Shown here piece by piece: positions 42,204 to 52,214 of a stretch of DNA of 64,000 nt (its first letter is position 1; every line of letters begins with the position of its first letter). The stretch comes from an uncultured Erysipelotrichaceae bacterium (lineage in GTDB: Bacteria > Bacillota_I > Bacilli_A > RFN20 > CAG-826). The notes under the pieces are model-generated. The model made no database searches, was not told the DNA's origin, and saw nothing but the letters and a program-made list of their open reading frames with translations. The position numbers and the translations under genes are program-made. The stretch lies in contig CADCNT010000012.1 in NCBI GenBank assembly GCA_902802905.1, positions 1 to 64,000 on the forward strand. Direction: 5' to 3'.

Positions 42204-43544
42204 TTATTTTAGCTTTAGTGACACGATGGTTTCGACATGAAAACTTCTAGGAAACATATCCACAGGTTGAACTTTTTCAATAGTGAATTTATCAGACAAA
42301 ATTTCAAGATCTCTAGCCAATGTAGATGGTTCGCAGGAAATATAAATAAGTCGATTAGGCTTAATTGTTTTAATTGCGTTTAAAAATTCAGGGGTGCTTC
42401 CTTTTCGTGGAGGATCCATAATCACCACATCAAAATGCGGTAGCTTTTTGTTAATGTATTCAGTACAATCAGCTTCAATAATTTCTATATTTTGAATATT
42501 ATTCAATTTAGCATTATTGTGTGCATTAATAACCGCACTTTTCACTAGTTCGACACTTGTAACTTTTTTCACATGAGGCGCACATAATAAACCAATTGTC
42601 GCTACTCCAGCATAGGCATCTAAAAGAACATCGTCTTTTTTTAAATCAGCTAATCTAATAGCTTCACCATAAAGTTTTTGAACTTGAATTGGATTAACTT
42701 GGAAAAAACTCTTTGACGAAATGTTGAATTTAAGACCGAGTATCTCATCTGTAATATATCCTTTGCCATATAAAGTCTTTTCGCTTTCACCTAAAATTAC
42801 ATTAGTGTCTCTTTTATTGACATTAAAAATAATGGTCGATATCTCCGGAGATAAAGTAACAAGTTCTTTAATAAAATTGTTTCTGCCTGGGAAAGTATCA
42901 ACATTAGACACAAGAACCACCATCACTTCATTTGTGGATAAACTGGTTCTAATTAAAACATGCCTAATTATTCCTGTTCTATAGTCTTCGTTATATGGGT
43001 CTATGTGGAATTTTTCCATCAAAAGTGCGATATTTTTGAGAATTGGGCCAGATTTTGTATCTTCTATATTACACTGTTTAACCGGTATAATTTTATGGGT
43101 TTTTGCCTTATAAAAGCCATAGACAACACGTTTATTTTCTTTACCAAATGGCACTTGTATTTTGTTACGGTAATGTTCAGGATTATCCATTCCAATGACA
43201 TCTTCCACTATTACATTATCAAGGTGACCAATACGTTTTAAATCTTCTTCGATTTTGTGCTTTTTATATCTTAATTCATATTCGTATGACGCGTTTTGAA
43301 ATACACATCCACCACAAGCAGTGGAAATTGGACATTTAGGCTGAATTCTATCTGTAGATTTGCTAATTAATCTTTTAATAACTCCATATGAAACGCCTTT
43401 TCCGGCATAGGTAATCTCAATTTCGGCTTCTTCACCTAAAAGCAAAGAGTCAACAAAGACTACTCCATATACTGTTTTAATCACTCCTTTGCCTTCAGAA
43501 GATATATCTACGCATTTTCCTTTAATAATATTTTTCTTTAGCAT
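42204..43544 (-). CDS. 23S rRNA (uracil-C5)-methyltransferase, RlmD/RlmCD type
   Basis: 446 residues. N-terminal TRAM domain (SSEGKGVIKTVYGVVFVDSLL), iron-sulphur Cys motif CPISTACGGCVF near residues 75-86, SAM-binding LLDAYAGVATIGLL near 315, VIMDPPRKG, and catalytic Cys in YISCEPSTLARDL. Methylates uracil in rRNA (or tRNA in related TrmA). Fe-S form suits an anaerobe. Ends near the bidirectional terminator at 42089. Site specificity (U747, U1939 or both) not readable. Confidence 0.92.
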   Translation of the reverse strand: MLKKNIIKGKCVDISSEGKGVIKTVYGVVFVDSLLLGEEAEIEITYAGKGVSYGVIKRLISKSTDRIQPKCPISTACGGCVFQNASYEYELRYKKHKIEEDLKRIGHLDNVIVEDVIGMDNPEHYRNKIQVPFGKENKRVVYGFYKAKTHKIIPVKQCNIEDTKSGPILKNIALLMEKFHIDPYNEDYRTGIIRHVLIRTSLSTNEVMVVLVSNVDTFPGRNNFIKELVTLSPEISTIIFNVNKRDTNVILGESEKTLYGKGYITDEILGLKFNISSKSFFQVNPIQVQKLYGEAIRLADLKKDDVLLDAYAGVATIGLLCAPHVKKVTSVELVKSAVINAHNNAKLNNIQNIEIIEADCTEYINKKLPHFDVVIMDPPRKGSTPEFLNAIKTIKPNRLIYISCEPSTLARDLEILSDKFTIEKVQPVDMFPRSFHVETIVSLKLK

Positions 43545-43625
43545 GTCACCATTATATTAAAAACATAATGGTTTTTCTATTCTTATAAAGAAATGATATA
43601 ATCATAACGCTGAGGTATTTATAAC

Positions 43626-44477
43626 ATGAAATCAAAATTCTTATTTGCAATATTAGTCCCAATGCTTTTAGTAGGGTGTGGTCAGCAAGGTCAATCCGAA
43701 GATAAAAGCAAGCTTAAAGAGATATCAATCGATACTCAACCAACAAAACTTGAATATACAGTTGGCGATTTCTTTGATCCAGCCGGATTAAAGATTAAAA
43801 CATTAACTTATGGTGGAGACGAATCTGTGGTTGCATATACCACTACCGATACTGACTTTTCTTTTACGCCATCGTTAGAAACTGCTTTAGCAGTAACTGA
43901 TACTACCGTTGTTGTTACTTACAAGTCTTTAACAGCAAATATTACAATTACAGTAAATGAAGCTGTTGATACTTTTGCTCACACTATTAATTTCCAAAAC
44001 GCCACCACTTGTAAGTCATCAGATAATAATTTTGAAGATAAATTCCTTCCTAATTTTATTAATGACGGAACACAATTATTAATTAATTTGCAAACAACTG
44101 GCATGGTACAAGTTGTTAAGAATGACCAAAAAATTGAGTACACTTCTTGGTCAGAGAAAGTATTATCTATTGGAAATGCTGACGGAAACGGAAAACTTGA
44201 ACTGACTTTTAAGAGCAAAGTTGTTTCCGTTGAAATTGAAGCTAGAGCTCATGTCAAATTCTATTACTATAGTGATACACAAGGTATTAGCGCTGACTCT
44301 AATTCTAAATTAACTGTTAATGGTAGTTACTGGACATTCCCGACTCCAACACTTGAAGAATATGAAACCGAAACAAAAACTTTTAATATCAATAGTAACA
44401 AAGTAACATTGAATACTGATGACGTTGCTAATGGTAGAGTTACCATATTCAATATCACATTTAATATCGAAAAATAA
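43626..44477 (+). CDS. Lipoprotein with bacterial Ig-like domain
   Basis: 283 residues: signal peptide and lipobox MLLVGC near residues 13-18; residues 30-110 are a Big_3-type Ig-like fold (LKEISIDTQPTKLEYTVGD, FDPAGLKIK...ITITVNE); the C-terminal 160 residues form another beta-rich domain (FQNATTCKSSDNNFED..., FNITFNIEK) of unknown type. Probably a surface adhesin or carbohydrate-binding protein. Two bases before the next gene, so they are one operon with the O-antigen-ligase-like protein. Confidence 0.75.
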   Translation: MKSKFLFAILVPMLLVGCGQQGQSEDKSKLKEISIDTQPTKLEYTVGDFFDPAGLKIKTLTYGGDESVVAYTTTDTDFSFTPSLETALAVTDTTVVVTYKSLTANITITVNEAVDTFAHTINFQNATTCKSSDNNFEDKFLPNFINDGTQLLINLQTTGMVQVVKNDQKIEYTSWSEKVLSIGNADGNGKLELTFKSKVVSVEIEARAHVKFYYYSDTQGISADSNSKLTVNGSYWTFPTPTLEEYETETKTFNINSNKVTLNTDDVANGRVTIFNITFNIEK

Positions 44478-44479
44478 AA

Positions 44480-45892
44480 ATGAAAAAATTTATCCAATCT
44501 TTAGAACTTAGAAGAAGCGACTTATTTATTCTTTTAGGATTGGTTGCGTATGTAACATTTTTGCTTTTTGGGCAATTATTCATGCAGTATCCCAATCCAA
44601 ATGATGTCGCTTTACCTTTATGGGCTGCTATTATCGCCTTTGTTTTAATGGTAGGGTTCTGGGGATATTATCTATATTTAGAAGTTTATAAGAACAAAGA
44701 ACAATACAATCTATATTTAATCGGTGCATTCTTATTCTTAATGCTCTTGAACGTAATAGTTATTTTAGTTCAACCAAAATTAGTTGTAGAAAACGTAATA
44801 GTTAGATATAGCGAAACAAATCCAGATTTAGTTGGTCAAACCGTAACCGCCACTATTCCTGTTTCCGCTACACATAAATTTGTCTTTATCTCTGAATTAA
44901 TAGGGGCAATTATGCTTATCTATATAGGATTATTTGTGTTTCCAAAAAGATTTAAAAGTATTGCCTTTATTAAATACTTAGGATATGTGCTATTTGCTTT
45001 CTTAGGTGTTCTTATCCTTTATGGATACATCTTTGAATTTAAAAACTATGTTGGATTTTTTAAATATCTATTAGGTATAGAAAGAATAGAGGGCCAAAGT
45101 ATATATTACTTTACTATTCAGAGCTTCATTCTCCACCGTAATGCTTATGGCATGATGATGATGGTTGGCATTATTTTTGCAATCATCAATCATTCTATAG
45201 ATAAGAAATGGCAATATTACTTATTAATGGCGTTTTTCTACGTCAATATGATATTCAGTCTTTGTAAGACTGGTTTATTAATTTCTGCATTAATCATTGT
45301 CATCTATATCGTCTATAGGCTAATTGCTACTTATAAAGAACACACAAAAAGAAACAAGATAATTTTAATAACTGGAGCAAGTGTAATTGTGCTTGCTGGA
45401 TTAGTCCTCGGGACTTCCTATATCACCGAAGGAAAGGTGTTCGGCAAAATATATGAAGCAATTAAATCAATATCTGGCGGAGGATCTACACTTGATTCAA
45501 GATTATATATCTGGGATAACTCATTCCAATTGATTAGAAACGGCTGGTGGCTAATTGGAAGAGGTTTTGGCACATATAATTTGATGCTTATGCCTATGAA
45601 CATACTTACACACGAAGATCCAGTTTTCCCAGCACATTCAGCTTATGTTGGTCTTTTAGCGGAAGGTGGTATCCTTTATCTTCTCGCTTATATTTGCTTG
45701 TTAGGTTATGTAGTATACGTAACCATCAAATGTTTCAAAAAGAATCCTGGACTTACAGTTGCAATGGGTCTTGGAATCTTATCATTTGTCTTATATTCAT
45801 TTATTGAAGCAATTCAATATTTTGTATATGTTTTAATATTCCCAATGATGGTTCTTTATCAAACATCAAAAGAGAAAAAAACAGAAGAATAA
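44480..45892 (+). CDS. O-antigen ligase/polymerase-like membrane protein
   Basis: 470 residues, about ten to twelve membrane helices. The large extracytoplasmic loop and following helix match Wzy_C/WaaL-type proteins: RLYIWDNSFQLIRNGWWLIG, GRGFGTYN, and the conserved AHSAYVGLLAEGGILYLLAYI (His-x-x-hydrophobic...E-G-G). Such proteins polymerise or ligate lipid-linked glycans; in a Gram-positive it may build a surface polysaccharide or attach it. Start two bases after the Ig-like lipoprotein's stop. Ends at the terminator 45910-45936. Confidence 0.8.
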   Translation: MKKFIQSLELRRSDLFILLGLVAYVTFLLFGQLFMQYPNPNDVALPLWAAIIAFVLMVGFWGYYLYLEVYKNKEQYNLYLIGAFLFLMLLNVIVILVQPKLVVENVIVRYSETNPDLVGQTVTATIPVSATHKFVFISELIGAIMLIYIGLFVFPKRFKSIAFIKYLGYVLFAFLGVLILYGYIFEFKNYVGFFKYLLGIERIEGQSIYYFTIQSFILHRNAYGMMMMVGIIFAIINHSIDKKWQYYLLMAFFYVNMIFSLCKTGLLISALIIVIYIVYRLIATYKEHTKRNKIILITGASVIVLAGLVLGTSYITEGKVFGKIYEAIKSISGGGSTLDSRLYIWDNSFQLIRNGWWLIGRGFGTYNLMLMPMNILTHEDPVFPAHSAYVGLLAEGGILYLLAYICLLGYVVYVTIKCFKKNPGLTVAMGLGILSFVLYSFIEAIQYFVYVLIFPMMVLYQTSKEKKTEE

Positions 45893-45909
45893 ATCATACA
45901 ATTTAAAAG

Positions 45910-45936
45910 AAAAAGCGACGGAGGTCGCTTCTTTTA
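45910..45936 (+). terminator. Terminator between convergent genes
   Basis: 7-bp stem AAGCGAC/GTCGCTT with GGAG loop, then CTTTTA; A-rich on the other side, so it may also serve metG on the minus strand. Confidence 0.88.
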
Positions 45937-47520
45937 TTATTTCATGAGTTCGTTAATGAATGGAACTTCAACGGTTGGATCAAGTCTTGGAAACAATGGA
46001 TTTCCTTTGTTCGTTTGAAGATTATCAAGCAAGTGAGAATCACGAATGTTCTTGTAATCAGCAGCTTCAAGAGATAATCCTAATTGTTCAAAGGCCTTAT
46101 CGCTAGCGGTAACTAAAACCGGATGATAGAGTCTACTAGCAACATAGATTGCTCTTGCTAAATGGTTCATCACACTAGCAAGTTCATCTTTTTTGTTTTC
46201 ATCCTTTGCTAAAGCCCATGGGGTGGTCTCATCTATATATTTATTAGCTCTATTCACTAATTCATTTACTGTTGCAATCGCATCAGTAATTTTAAGATCA
46301 TCCATTAATGTTTCATAGTTCGAAATTGTTAAATCAATAACGCTTTCTAAGGATGCATCAAAATCTGTTACATGGCCTTTATATGCAGGGATGACACCAT
46401 TGAAATATTTGCCAATCATAGAGATAGTTCTGTTTAATAAATTACCATATGAATTAGCTAAATCGGCATTCACTCTTTCAACAAATTGTTCAGGAGAGAA
46501 ACTGCCATCACTGCCAAAATTGATTTCTCTTGTGAGATAATATCTCACAGAATCAACTCCATAACGTTCCACTAATGGATAAGGATTAACAACATTGCCT
46601 TTTGATTTAGACATTTTAGAGTCTTTCATCATTAATAAACCATGAACAAATTCACGATCAGGTTTTCTTAAGCCTAATGATTCAAGGAACATTGGCCAAT
46701 AAATAGCGTGGAACCTTGTAATGTCAGCACCCAAGATATGAATAATCTCACAATCTTCGCTTTCCCAATATTTTTTAAACAATTCATCGTTGTCGCTTCC
46801 ATATCCTAAAGCTGAAATATAATTAGTTAATGCATCAAGCCAAACATAGACAACATGTTTATTGTTTTCTAAAACAGGTACGCCCCAACTAAATGAGGTG
46901 CGAGAAACGCATAAATCATCTAAACCAGGCTTAATAAAGGTATTAATCATCTCATTTTTACGAGACTCTGGAATCAAAAATTTAGGGTTTTTGTCGAAGA
47001 ATTTCATCAAAGAGTCAACATAATTGCTGGTTTTGAAGAAATAGGCTTCTTCCTCTGCTTTTTGAACTTCTCTTTGGCAATCAGGGCAAATATGATCAGG
47101 ACCAACTTGAGTCTCAGTCCAGAAAGCTTCACAGTATTTGCAATACCAACCTTCATATTTACCTAAATAGATATCGCCTTTATTAAGCATGCGGGTGAAT
47201 GCGTTTTGGACTACTTTAATATGTCTATCTTGTGTAGTACGAATAAAATCATCGTTTGTGATACGGAGTAAATCCCATAATTGATAAAAGCCTTCAACGA
47301 TATGATCAACAAATTGTTGAGGGGTAACTCCAGCTTCTAAAGCATTCTTTTCAATTTTTAAACCATGTTCATCAGCGCCTGTAAGGAAATAGCAATCAAA
47401 TCCTCTTTCTCTTTTTGAACGAGCTAAAACATCACTTAAAGTCGTACAATAAGCATGTCCTAGATGCAATCTAGCACTTGGATAATAGATTGGTGTGGTA
47501 ATATAGAATCTCTTTTTCAT
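45937..47520 (-). CDS. metG: Methionyl-tRNA synthetase
   Basis: 527-residue class I synthetase: PIYYPSARLHLGHAYCT (HIGH-type motif HLGH), a knuckle CKYC...CPDC that binds one zinc (near residues 125-145), KMSKSKGN near residue 298, and an anticodon-binding helical bundle. It lacks the C-terminal EMAP/tRNA-binding domain found in longer MetRS, as in many Firmicutes short forms. Lies 35 bases downstream of rpmE. Confidence 0.96.
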   Translation of the reverse strand: MKKRFYITTPIYYPSARLHLGHAYCTTLSDVLARSKRERGFDCYFLTGADEHGLKIEKNALEAGVTPQQFVDHIVEGFYQLWDLLRITNDDFIRTTQDRHIKVVQNAFTRMLNKGDIYLGKYEGWYCKYCEAFWTETQVGPDHICPDCQREVQKAEEEAYFFKTSNYVDSLMKFFDKNPKFLIPESRKNEMINTFIKPGLDDLCVSRTSFSWGVPVLENNKHVVYVWLDALTNYISALGYGSDNDELFKKYWESEDCEIIHILGADITRFHAIYWPMFLESLGLRKPDREFVHGLLMMKDSKMSKSKGNVVNPYPLVERYGVDSVRYYLTREINFGSDGSFSPEQFVERVNADLANSYGNLLNRTISMIGKYFNGVIPAYKGHVTDFDASLESVIDLTISNYETLMDDLKITDAIATVNELVNRANKYIDETTPWALAKDENKKDELASVMNHLARAIYVASRLYHPVLVTASDKAFEQLGLSLEAADYKNIRDSHLLDNLQTNKGNPLFPRLDPTVEVPFINELMK

Positions 47521-47525
47521 AATAG

Positions 47526-47549
47526 TTAAAAAGAACCGGTCTCCCGGTT
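47526..47549 (-). terminator. Terminator after rpmE
   Basis: 6-bp stem AACCGG/CCGGTT then TCTTTTTAA on the minus strand, between rpmE and metG; metG probably needs read-through or its own promoter. Confidence 0.75.
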
Positions 47550-47555
47550 AATTTC

Positions 47556-47759
47556 TTATTTAAGTCCGTATTTACGGTTGAATCTGTCGATACGTCCATC
47601 AGCTTGAACATATCTTTGCTTTCCAGTATAGAATGGATGGCAATTGCTGCAGGTATCAACTCTAATTTCTTTTTGGGTAGAACCTGTTTCAAATGTTGCT
47701 CCACAAGAGACACATGTAACTGTGCATCTTTGATAATTTGGATGAATTCCGTTTTTCAT
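47556..47759 (-). CDS. rpmE: Ribosomal protein L31 (zinc-binding form)
   Basis: 67 residues with [10 protein letters not shown] start, CVSC (16-19) and CSNC (37-40) zinc ligands, then HPFYTGKQR and the KYGLK end. The Cys-containing form is the zinc-replete paralogue; a Cys-free copy, if any, would be elsewhere. The ATG at 47759 has GGAAGGAG upstream. Confidence 0.96.
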   Translation of the reverse strand: MKNGIHPNYQRCTVTCVSCGATFETGSTQKEIRVDTCSNCHPFYTGKQRYVQADGRIDRFNRKYGLK

Positions 47760-47871
47760 TTTTGTTTCTCCTTCCGCCTAGGACATTACTTCGCCTAAGA
47801 AAGTTTGCATGATGATAATATCAAAACGAAACAATTAAAGCAAACATAAATAATATTATTTTATTTACTGC

Positions 47872-47900
47872 TTGAAAAATATACCATAGGGGGGTATAAA
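47872..47900 (+). promoter_or_regulatory. Copper operon promoter with CsoR operator
   Basis: TTGAAA (47872-47877), 17 bases, TATAAA (47895-47900). The spacer and -10 box carry ATACCATAGGGGGGTAT (47881-47897), a near-palindrome ATACC...GGTAT with a G tract, matching the known CsoR operator type. Binding there would block RNA polymerase until Cu(I) releases CsoR. Confidence 0.85.
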
Positions 47901-47918
47901 ATATTTGAGGGAATGATT

Positions 47919-48221
47919 ATGGAAAAATGTCCAAAATGTGAAAGAGTAAAAAGCACTCCGCGTCCAGATGATTTAAGTGATAATCTTTTAAAAAGATTAA
48001 ATAGAATCTCAGGCCAAATAAATGGAGTTAGTCAAATGATCAAAGACAATAGATATTGTGGTGACATCTTAATTCAAATTTCTGCAATAGAAGCTGCGCT
48101 AAAAGAAGTTGGCTATATTATTTATAAAGACCATATGTTAACTTGCGTTGTAAGCGACGTGAAAAATGATGAGTTTACGTCATTAGAAGAAGCAATTGAA
48201 ATAGCTAAAAAACTTAATTAG
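47919..48221 (+). CDS. csoR: CsoR-type copper-sensing repressor
   Basis: About 100 residues (ATG at 47919 has GAGGG at the right distance; an ATG at 47913 is too close). All-helical CsoR/RcnR fold with [15 protein letters not shown], and Cu(I) ligands Cys (YCGDIL), His and Cys (KDHMLTCVV), the x-Cys-His-Cys pattern. An extra N-terminal CPKC motif of unknown role precedes the fold. Represses itself and copA through the operator at 47881-47897. Six bases before copA. Confidence 0.93.
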   Translation: MEKCPKCERVKSTPRPDDLSDNLLKRLNRISGQINGVSQMIKDNRYCGDILIQISAIEAALKEVGYIIYKDHMLTCVVSDVKNDEFTSLEEAIEIAKKLN

Positions 48222-48226
48222 GAAAT

Positions 48227-50794
48227 ATGATAATTGATGAAAAATATCGCATAACTGGTATGAGTTGTGCTGCCTGTAGCGCGAGAATAGAAAAAGCAAT
48301 AAGTAGTTTAAAAGGTATATCTAGTTTTAATGTAAATTTATTAACTAATTCGCTTGTTATTTCTTATGACGAAAAAGTGCTCGATTGCAACATCATAATT
48401 AAGCAAGTTGAAAAGGCAGGATATGGTGCTGAATTATTAAATAAAAGCAATCACTTAGATAAGACAAAAGATTTAGAAGATTTACAAACCCCAAAGTTAT
48501 TAAAAATATTAATCATATCCGCTGTTATTTTAATTCCATTATTTTATTTATCAATGGGATATATGTTGGGATGGCCAATAGGACTATTAAGAAACAATAT
48601 TCAATGGCTTGTTATATTAGAATTTAGCCTATCTCTGTCTATAATTTTGTTTAATTATCGCTTTTTTAGAAGTGGTTTTAAAGCTATCATTCATTTATCG
48701 CCCAACATGGACACACTCGTAATGTTAGGCACGGGAGTTTCGTTCATTTATTCAACAATAATTGGATCAATAATTCTCGTTAAATATTATGGTGGAGAAA
48801 GCATGGAGGTAATCCAACGAATGATGATGAATTTGTCTTTCGAAACTTCAGGAATGGTTCCTACATTAATAACTATCGGAAAAACATTAGAAAGTTACTC
48901 AAAAGGAAAGACCACTAATTCAATTAAATCATTAATAAATTTATCACCAAAAACCGCTACTATTATTTCACAAGAAAAAGAGTATGTTATTGAAATAAAT
49001 GAGGTTAAGATTAATGATTTAATTATAGTTAAAGAAGGAGAACAAATCCCTGTAGATTGTATTATAGTATCTGGTCATGCTTCGATTGATGAATCAATGC
49101 TTACGGGCGAACCAATACCAATTGAAAAAAGCGTCGGTGATTTAGTTAGGAGCGCAACAATAAATTTAAATGGTACATTAACTTGTAAAGCAATTAGAGT
49201 AGGAAATGACACTACTATAAATAGAATTATAAATGCTGTTGAAAATGCAGCAAACAGCAAAGCAAAAATAAGCAAAATAGCAGATAAAATAAGTGGAATA
49301 TTTGTTCCAATCGTAATAACGATTGCAATTATAGTATTTACTTGCTGGATGATTTTTGGATCTAATTTTGTAAACGATAACCCAAACATAAAAGTCAGTT
49401 TACTATCTTTTGCAATTACAAAGGGAATCGCTATTTTAGTTATTTCTTGTCCTTGTGCTCTTGGACTAGCAACACCTGTAGCAATAATGGTTTCAAGCGG
49501 TAAAGCTGCAAGAAATGGTTTTTTATTTAAAAATGCAGAAGCAATCGAAGAAACTGGAAAAGTAGATTATGTTGTTTTAGATAAAACCGGAACAATAACA
49601 GAAGGAAAGCCACAAGTGGTTGATGTTGTCTCTTTAATTGATAAGAATGAATTTATACAAATAGCAGTTTCGATGGAAGCAAATAGTTCACACCCGCTTG
49701 CAGGTGCAATTAAAGAATTTGGTGAATTAAATAGAGTAAAAACCTTAGAGATTAAGGAATATGAGGCCATCGCTGGAAAGGGAATTAGTTGTTTAATTGG
49801 TAATAGACGTTGCATTGCAGGAAATATAAGGTTTTTGACGGAAAAATCAGTAAATTTAGACAAAATTCTCCGTCAAATCGACGATTTTAGTTTTTCCGGC
49901 AAAACTCCACTAATATTTGCTTGTGATGGCAATTTGATTGGTTTTATCACTGTTTCTGACACAATCAAGAAGGATAGCAAGCTTGCGATTGAACAATTTA
50001 AAGAGCTTGGAGTTACTCCAATAATGTTAACAGGCGATAACAAATACACGGCACAGTTTGTTTCAAAGGAAGTTGGAATAGATAACGTTATTAGCGATGT
50101 TTTACCAGAAGATAAAGCAGATATTATCAATAAACTTAAACAAGAAGGAAAAGTCTTGATGATTGGGGATGGCATTAATGATGCAGTTGCATTAACTAGC
50201 GCTGATATTGGAATAGCAATTGGCAAAGGTAGCGACATAGCAATAGAAAGTTCAAGTATTGTTTTGATGAAATCATCACTTTTAGATGCATGTAAAGCAA
50301 TAAGGCTATCTAGATACTCTTATTTAAATATTAAAGAGAATCTATTTTGGGCTTTTATATATAATTTAATAATGATTCCACTAGCTGCTGGTGTATTAGC
50401 ACCTTTAGGGCTATATAATTTGCTTCCATGGATGGGAAGTGCTGCAATGGCCTTATCAAGCGTCTTTGTGGTTTTAAATGCACTAAGAATAAATGTTTAC
50501 GATTTAAATAAAAGAAGAAAGAAAAAACAACAACCTAGAGAAATAAGTTTTCTTAAAGAAAACAAAACTTGCGATATAAAGGAGAATAGTATGATAAAAG
50601 TTATCAAGGTAGAAGGCATGATGTGTCAACATTGCGTTAAACACGTCAAAGAGGCTTTAGAATCTATAAAAGGGGTAGATAAAGTTGAGGTTTCATTAGA
50701 AAACAACGAAGCCACAATCTATTCAAATAAAGAGATAAAAGAAAAAGAAATCGAAAAAGTGATATCTAAAGCAGGCTATAAATTTATTAAGTAG
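48227..50794 (+). CDS. copA: Copper-exporting P-type ATPase fused to a C-terminal CopZ-like domain
   Basis: 855 residues. N-terminal HMA domain [10 protein letters not shown] (C14, C17); eight membrane helices; CPC motif [11 protein letters not shown]; phosphorylation site [18 protein letters not shown] (HP locus); [12 protein letters not shown]. After the last helix and a 30-residue basic linker comes a second HMA domain, [15 protein letters not shown] (C800, C803). A C-terminal HMA in CopA is unusual. An internal start (M789) with a strong ribosome binding site would release this domain as a separate chaperone. Overlaps nothing; converges end to end with the esterase gene at 50795. Confidence 0.93.
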   Translation: MIIDEKYRITGMSCAACSARIEKAISSLKGISSFNVNLLTNSLVISYDEKVLDCNIIIKQVEKAGYGAELLNKSNHLDKTKDLEDLQTPKLLKILIISAVILIPLFYLSMGYMLGWPIGLLRNNIQWLVILEFSLSLSIILFNYRFFRSGFKAIIHLSPNMDTLVMLGTGVSFIYSTIIGSIILVKYYGGESMEVIQRMMMNLSFETSGMVPTLITIGKTLESYSKGKTTNSIKSLINLSPKTATIISQEKEYVIEINEVKINDLIIVKEGEQIPVDCIIVSGHASIDESMLTGEPIPIEKSVGDLVRSATINLNGTLTCKAIRVGNDTTINRIINAVENAANSKAKISKIADKISGIFVPIVITIAIIVFTCWMIFGSNFVNDNPNIKVSLLSFAITKGIAILVISCPCALGLATPVAIMVSSGKAARNGFLFKNAEAIEETGKVDYVVLDKTGTITEGKPQVVDVVSLIDKNEFIQIAVSMEANSSHPLAGAIKEFGELNRVKTLEIKEYEAIAGKGISCLIGNRRCIAGNIRFLTEKSVNLDKILRQIDDFSFSGKTPLIFACDGNLIGFITVSDTIKKDSKLAIEQFKELGVTPIMLTGDNKYTAQFVSKEVGIDNVISDVLPEDKADIINKLKQEGKVLMIGDGINDAVALTSADIGIAIGKGSDIAIESSSIVLMKSSLLDACKAIRLSRYSYLNIKENLFWAFIYNLIMIPLAAGVLAPLGLYNLLPWMGSAAMALSSVFVVLNALRINVYDLNKRRKKKQQPREISFLKENKTCDIKENSMIKVIKVEGMMCQHCVKHVKEALESIKGVDKVEVSLENNEATIYSNKEIKEKEIEKVISKAGYKFIK
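50581..50794 (+). CDS. copZ: CopZ-like copper chaperone from an internal start
   Basis: Within copA, in frame, TATAAAGGAGAATAGTATG gives AAAGGAG (50578-50584), a 6-base spacer and ATG at 50591. The product would be 67 residues, the size and fold of Cop[13 protein letters not shown], and VSKAGYKF-type end ([11 protein letters not shown]). So the same DNA may encode a fused domain and a free chaperone. The feature starts at the ribosome binding site; the coding part is 50591-50794. Alternatively an ancestral separate copZ became fused by loss of the copA stop and kept its old signal. Expression not shown. Confidence 0.6.
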
Positions 50795-51628
50795 TTATAA
50801 ATCAATTCGTTTTAACATAATTGGAAAATACTGTCTCCAAGCATTTTCATTATGTTCTTTATCAGAATCATAAATAATTTTAACGTGTTCGTGATCAAAG
50901 CCATGATCCATTAAATAATTATAAGTTCTCAGAGTATTTTCAACAAAAATTCGTTCGAACCCTTTTCCTCCAACATAGAAAAAAGTTTTAGGGAAATCAG
51001 TGGTAATTACTCGGTCTAAATACAATTTAAATTTATCCCACTTTAGCAAAAACAATGCAGGAGAGAAAGATAAACAGAATTTAATTTCTTTTTGTCTTTC
51101 TAAAGCAACGTAAAGTGCCATTAATCCACCCATTGAAGAGCCTCCGACCCCAGTATAATCAGGTATAGTATAAAAATTCTTATCGATGTCTGGTTTAACA
51201 ATTTCAAAGATAAATTTAATCAATAACTCGGCATACCCGTCGCCTTTTAATTTGTATTTATGTGCACGTTCAATTCCAAAAGGACTCATTTCAAGAGATC
51301 TATCAAAACCATCGCTAGGAGCGTCAATACCAACAACTATATATCCATCAATATTGTTTTTTGCAATCATTTCTTCAATAGACTCATCAATTCCCCATTC
51401 ACCTACAAACGATGTATAGTCATCAAATAGATTTTTGCCATCAAACATATATATCACTTTAAATCTTTTTGATGGATTAGCATCCTCATATGTCGAAGGT
51501 AAATAGACTCTTACTAATCTATTTTTAAAGTTATTTTTTGTATTGAAAAAGAACTCTTTAAAATAGACTCTTGCATTAGAGTCAATTGTATTTGGCTCTT
51601 GAGTATATAGATAATATCCATCAAACAT
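50795..51628 (-). CDS. Alpha/beta-hydrolase esterase (Fes/EsteraseD-like)
   Basis: 277 residues of the PF00756 type: VYLPSTYEDANPSKRFKVIY, YMFDGKNLFDD, nucleophile elbow GGSSMGGLMAL (Ser), then DHGFDHEHVKI and a C-terminal His in KEHNENAWRQY. Such enzymes cleave enterobactin esters, acetyl-xylan, S-formylglutathione or other acyl esters; no signal peptide, so intracellular. Its stop abuts the copA stop (no intergenic bases). Shares one base with the upstream zinc-ribbon gene and probably belongs to the operon starting at 57864. Confidence 0.8.
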   Translation of the reverse strand: MFDGYYLYTQEPNTIDSNARVYFKEFFFNTKNNFKNRLVRVYLPSTYEDANPSKRFKVIYMFDGKNLFDDYTSFVGEWGIDESIEEMIAKNNIDGYIVVGIDAPSDGFDRSLEMSPFGIERAHKYKLKGDGYAELLIKFIFEIVKPDIDKNFYTIPDYTGVGGSSMGGLMALYVALERQKEIKFCLSFSPALFLLKWDKFKLYLDRVITTDFPKTFFYVGGKGFERIFVENTLRTYNYLMDHGFDHEHVKIIYDSDKEHNENAWRQYFPIMLKRIDL

Positions 51629-52203
51629 TATTTTCTTGCCCTTTCGATATTTGCTCTAATTTGATCTCTATTTCCGCAATATCCAAGTTTAACTTTCTTT
51701 ATCACGCCGGTTTTAGTTTTATACGTAAAAAGAAGCATATTGTCAGTGAAAAAATTATCCCTTAATTCAATGTAATCTGTAACATCAATTTTAATTATTT
51801 CCCCATATAAAGTGCACAAAACTAATTTGTCTTCTTTAGCGTCGTATTCAATGCAATTTCGTCCTTTATTGCGTGCATTGTGTGCAAAATAAGAAATATA
51901 AACAATAGTAGTTATTAAGAAAATAACACCAACTATCATGGTTATGATAGCTAAAGCTAATAAACCGCCTGTTTTTGTAACTGAATATGCGGTAAAACAT
52001 AAAATAGAGCCAGCAAGATTAATTAAAGCTGCAATAGCAATAACAATTACAGCGGCAACAACACTGCCCGGACCACTTCTATAAGCTACGGTAAAAGACT
52101 CTTTAGGTTCTTTACCGTTCTTTTTAACTGGGCAACCACACATTGGGCAGAACAATGCTTCATCAGATATTTCTTTTCCACATTCACGACATTTAATTAA
52201 CAT
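51628..52203 (-). CDS. Membrane protein with N-terminal zinc ribbon
   Basis: 191 residues: zinc ribbon CRECGKEISDEALFCPMCG at 4-22, linker, two membrane helices (about 48-75 and 80-108), then a cytoplasmic PH-like domain (110-190: CIEYDAKEDKLVLCTLYGEI, IKIDVTDYIEL). The ribbon-TM-TM-bPH layout is common in Firmicutes envelope-stress or secretion contexts; role unknown. Overlaps the esterase by one base and follows the ABC transporter by 11 bases, suggesting one transcript. Confidence 0.72.
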   Translation of the reverse strand: MLIKCRECGKEISDEALFCPMCGCPVKKNGKEPKESFTVAYRSGPGSVVAAVIVIAIAALINLAGSILCFTAYSVTKTGGLLALAIITMIVGVIFLITTIVYISYFAHNARNKGRNCIEYDAKEDKLVLCTLYGEIIKIDVTDYIELRDNFFTDNMLLFTYKTKTGVIKKVKLGYCGNRDQIRANIERARK

Positions 52204-52214
52204 ATATTACTCCT

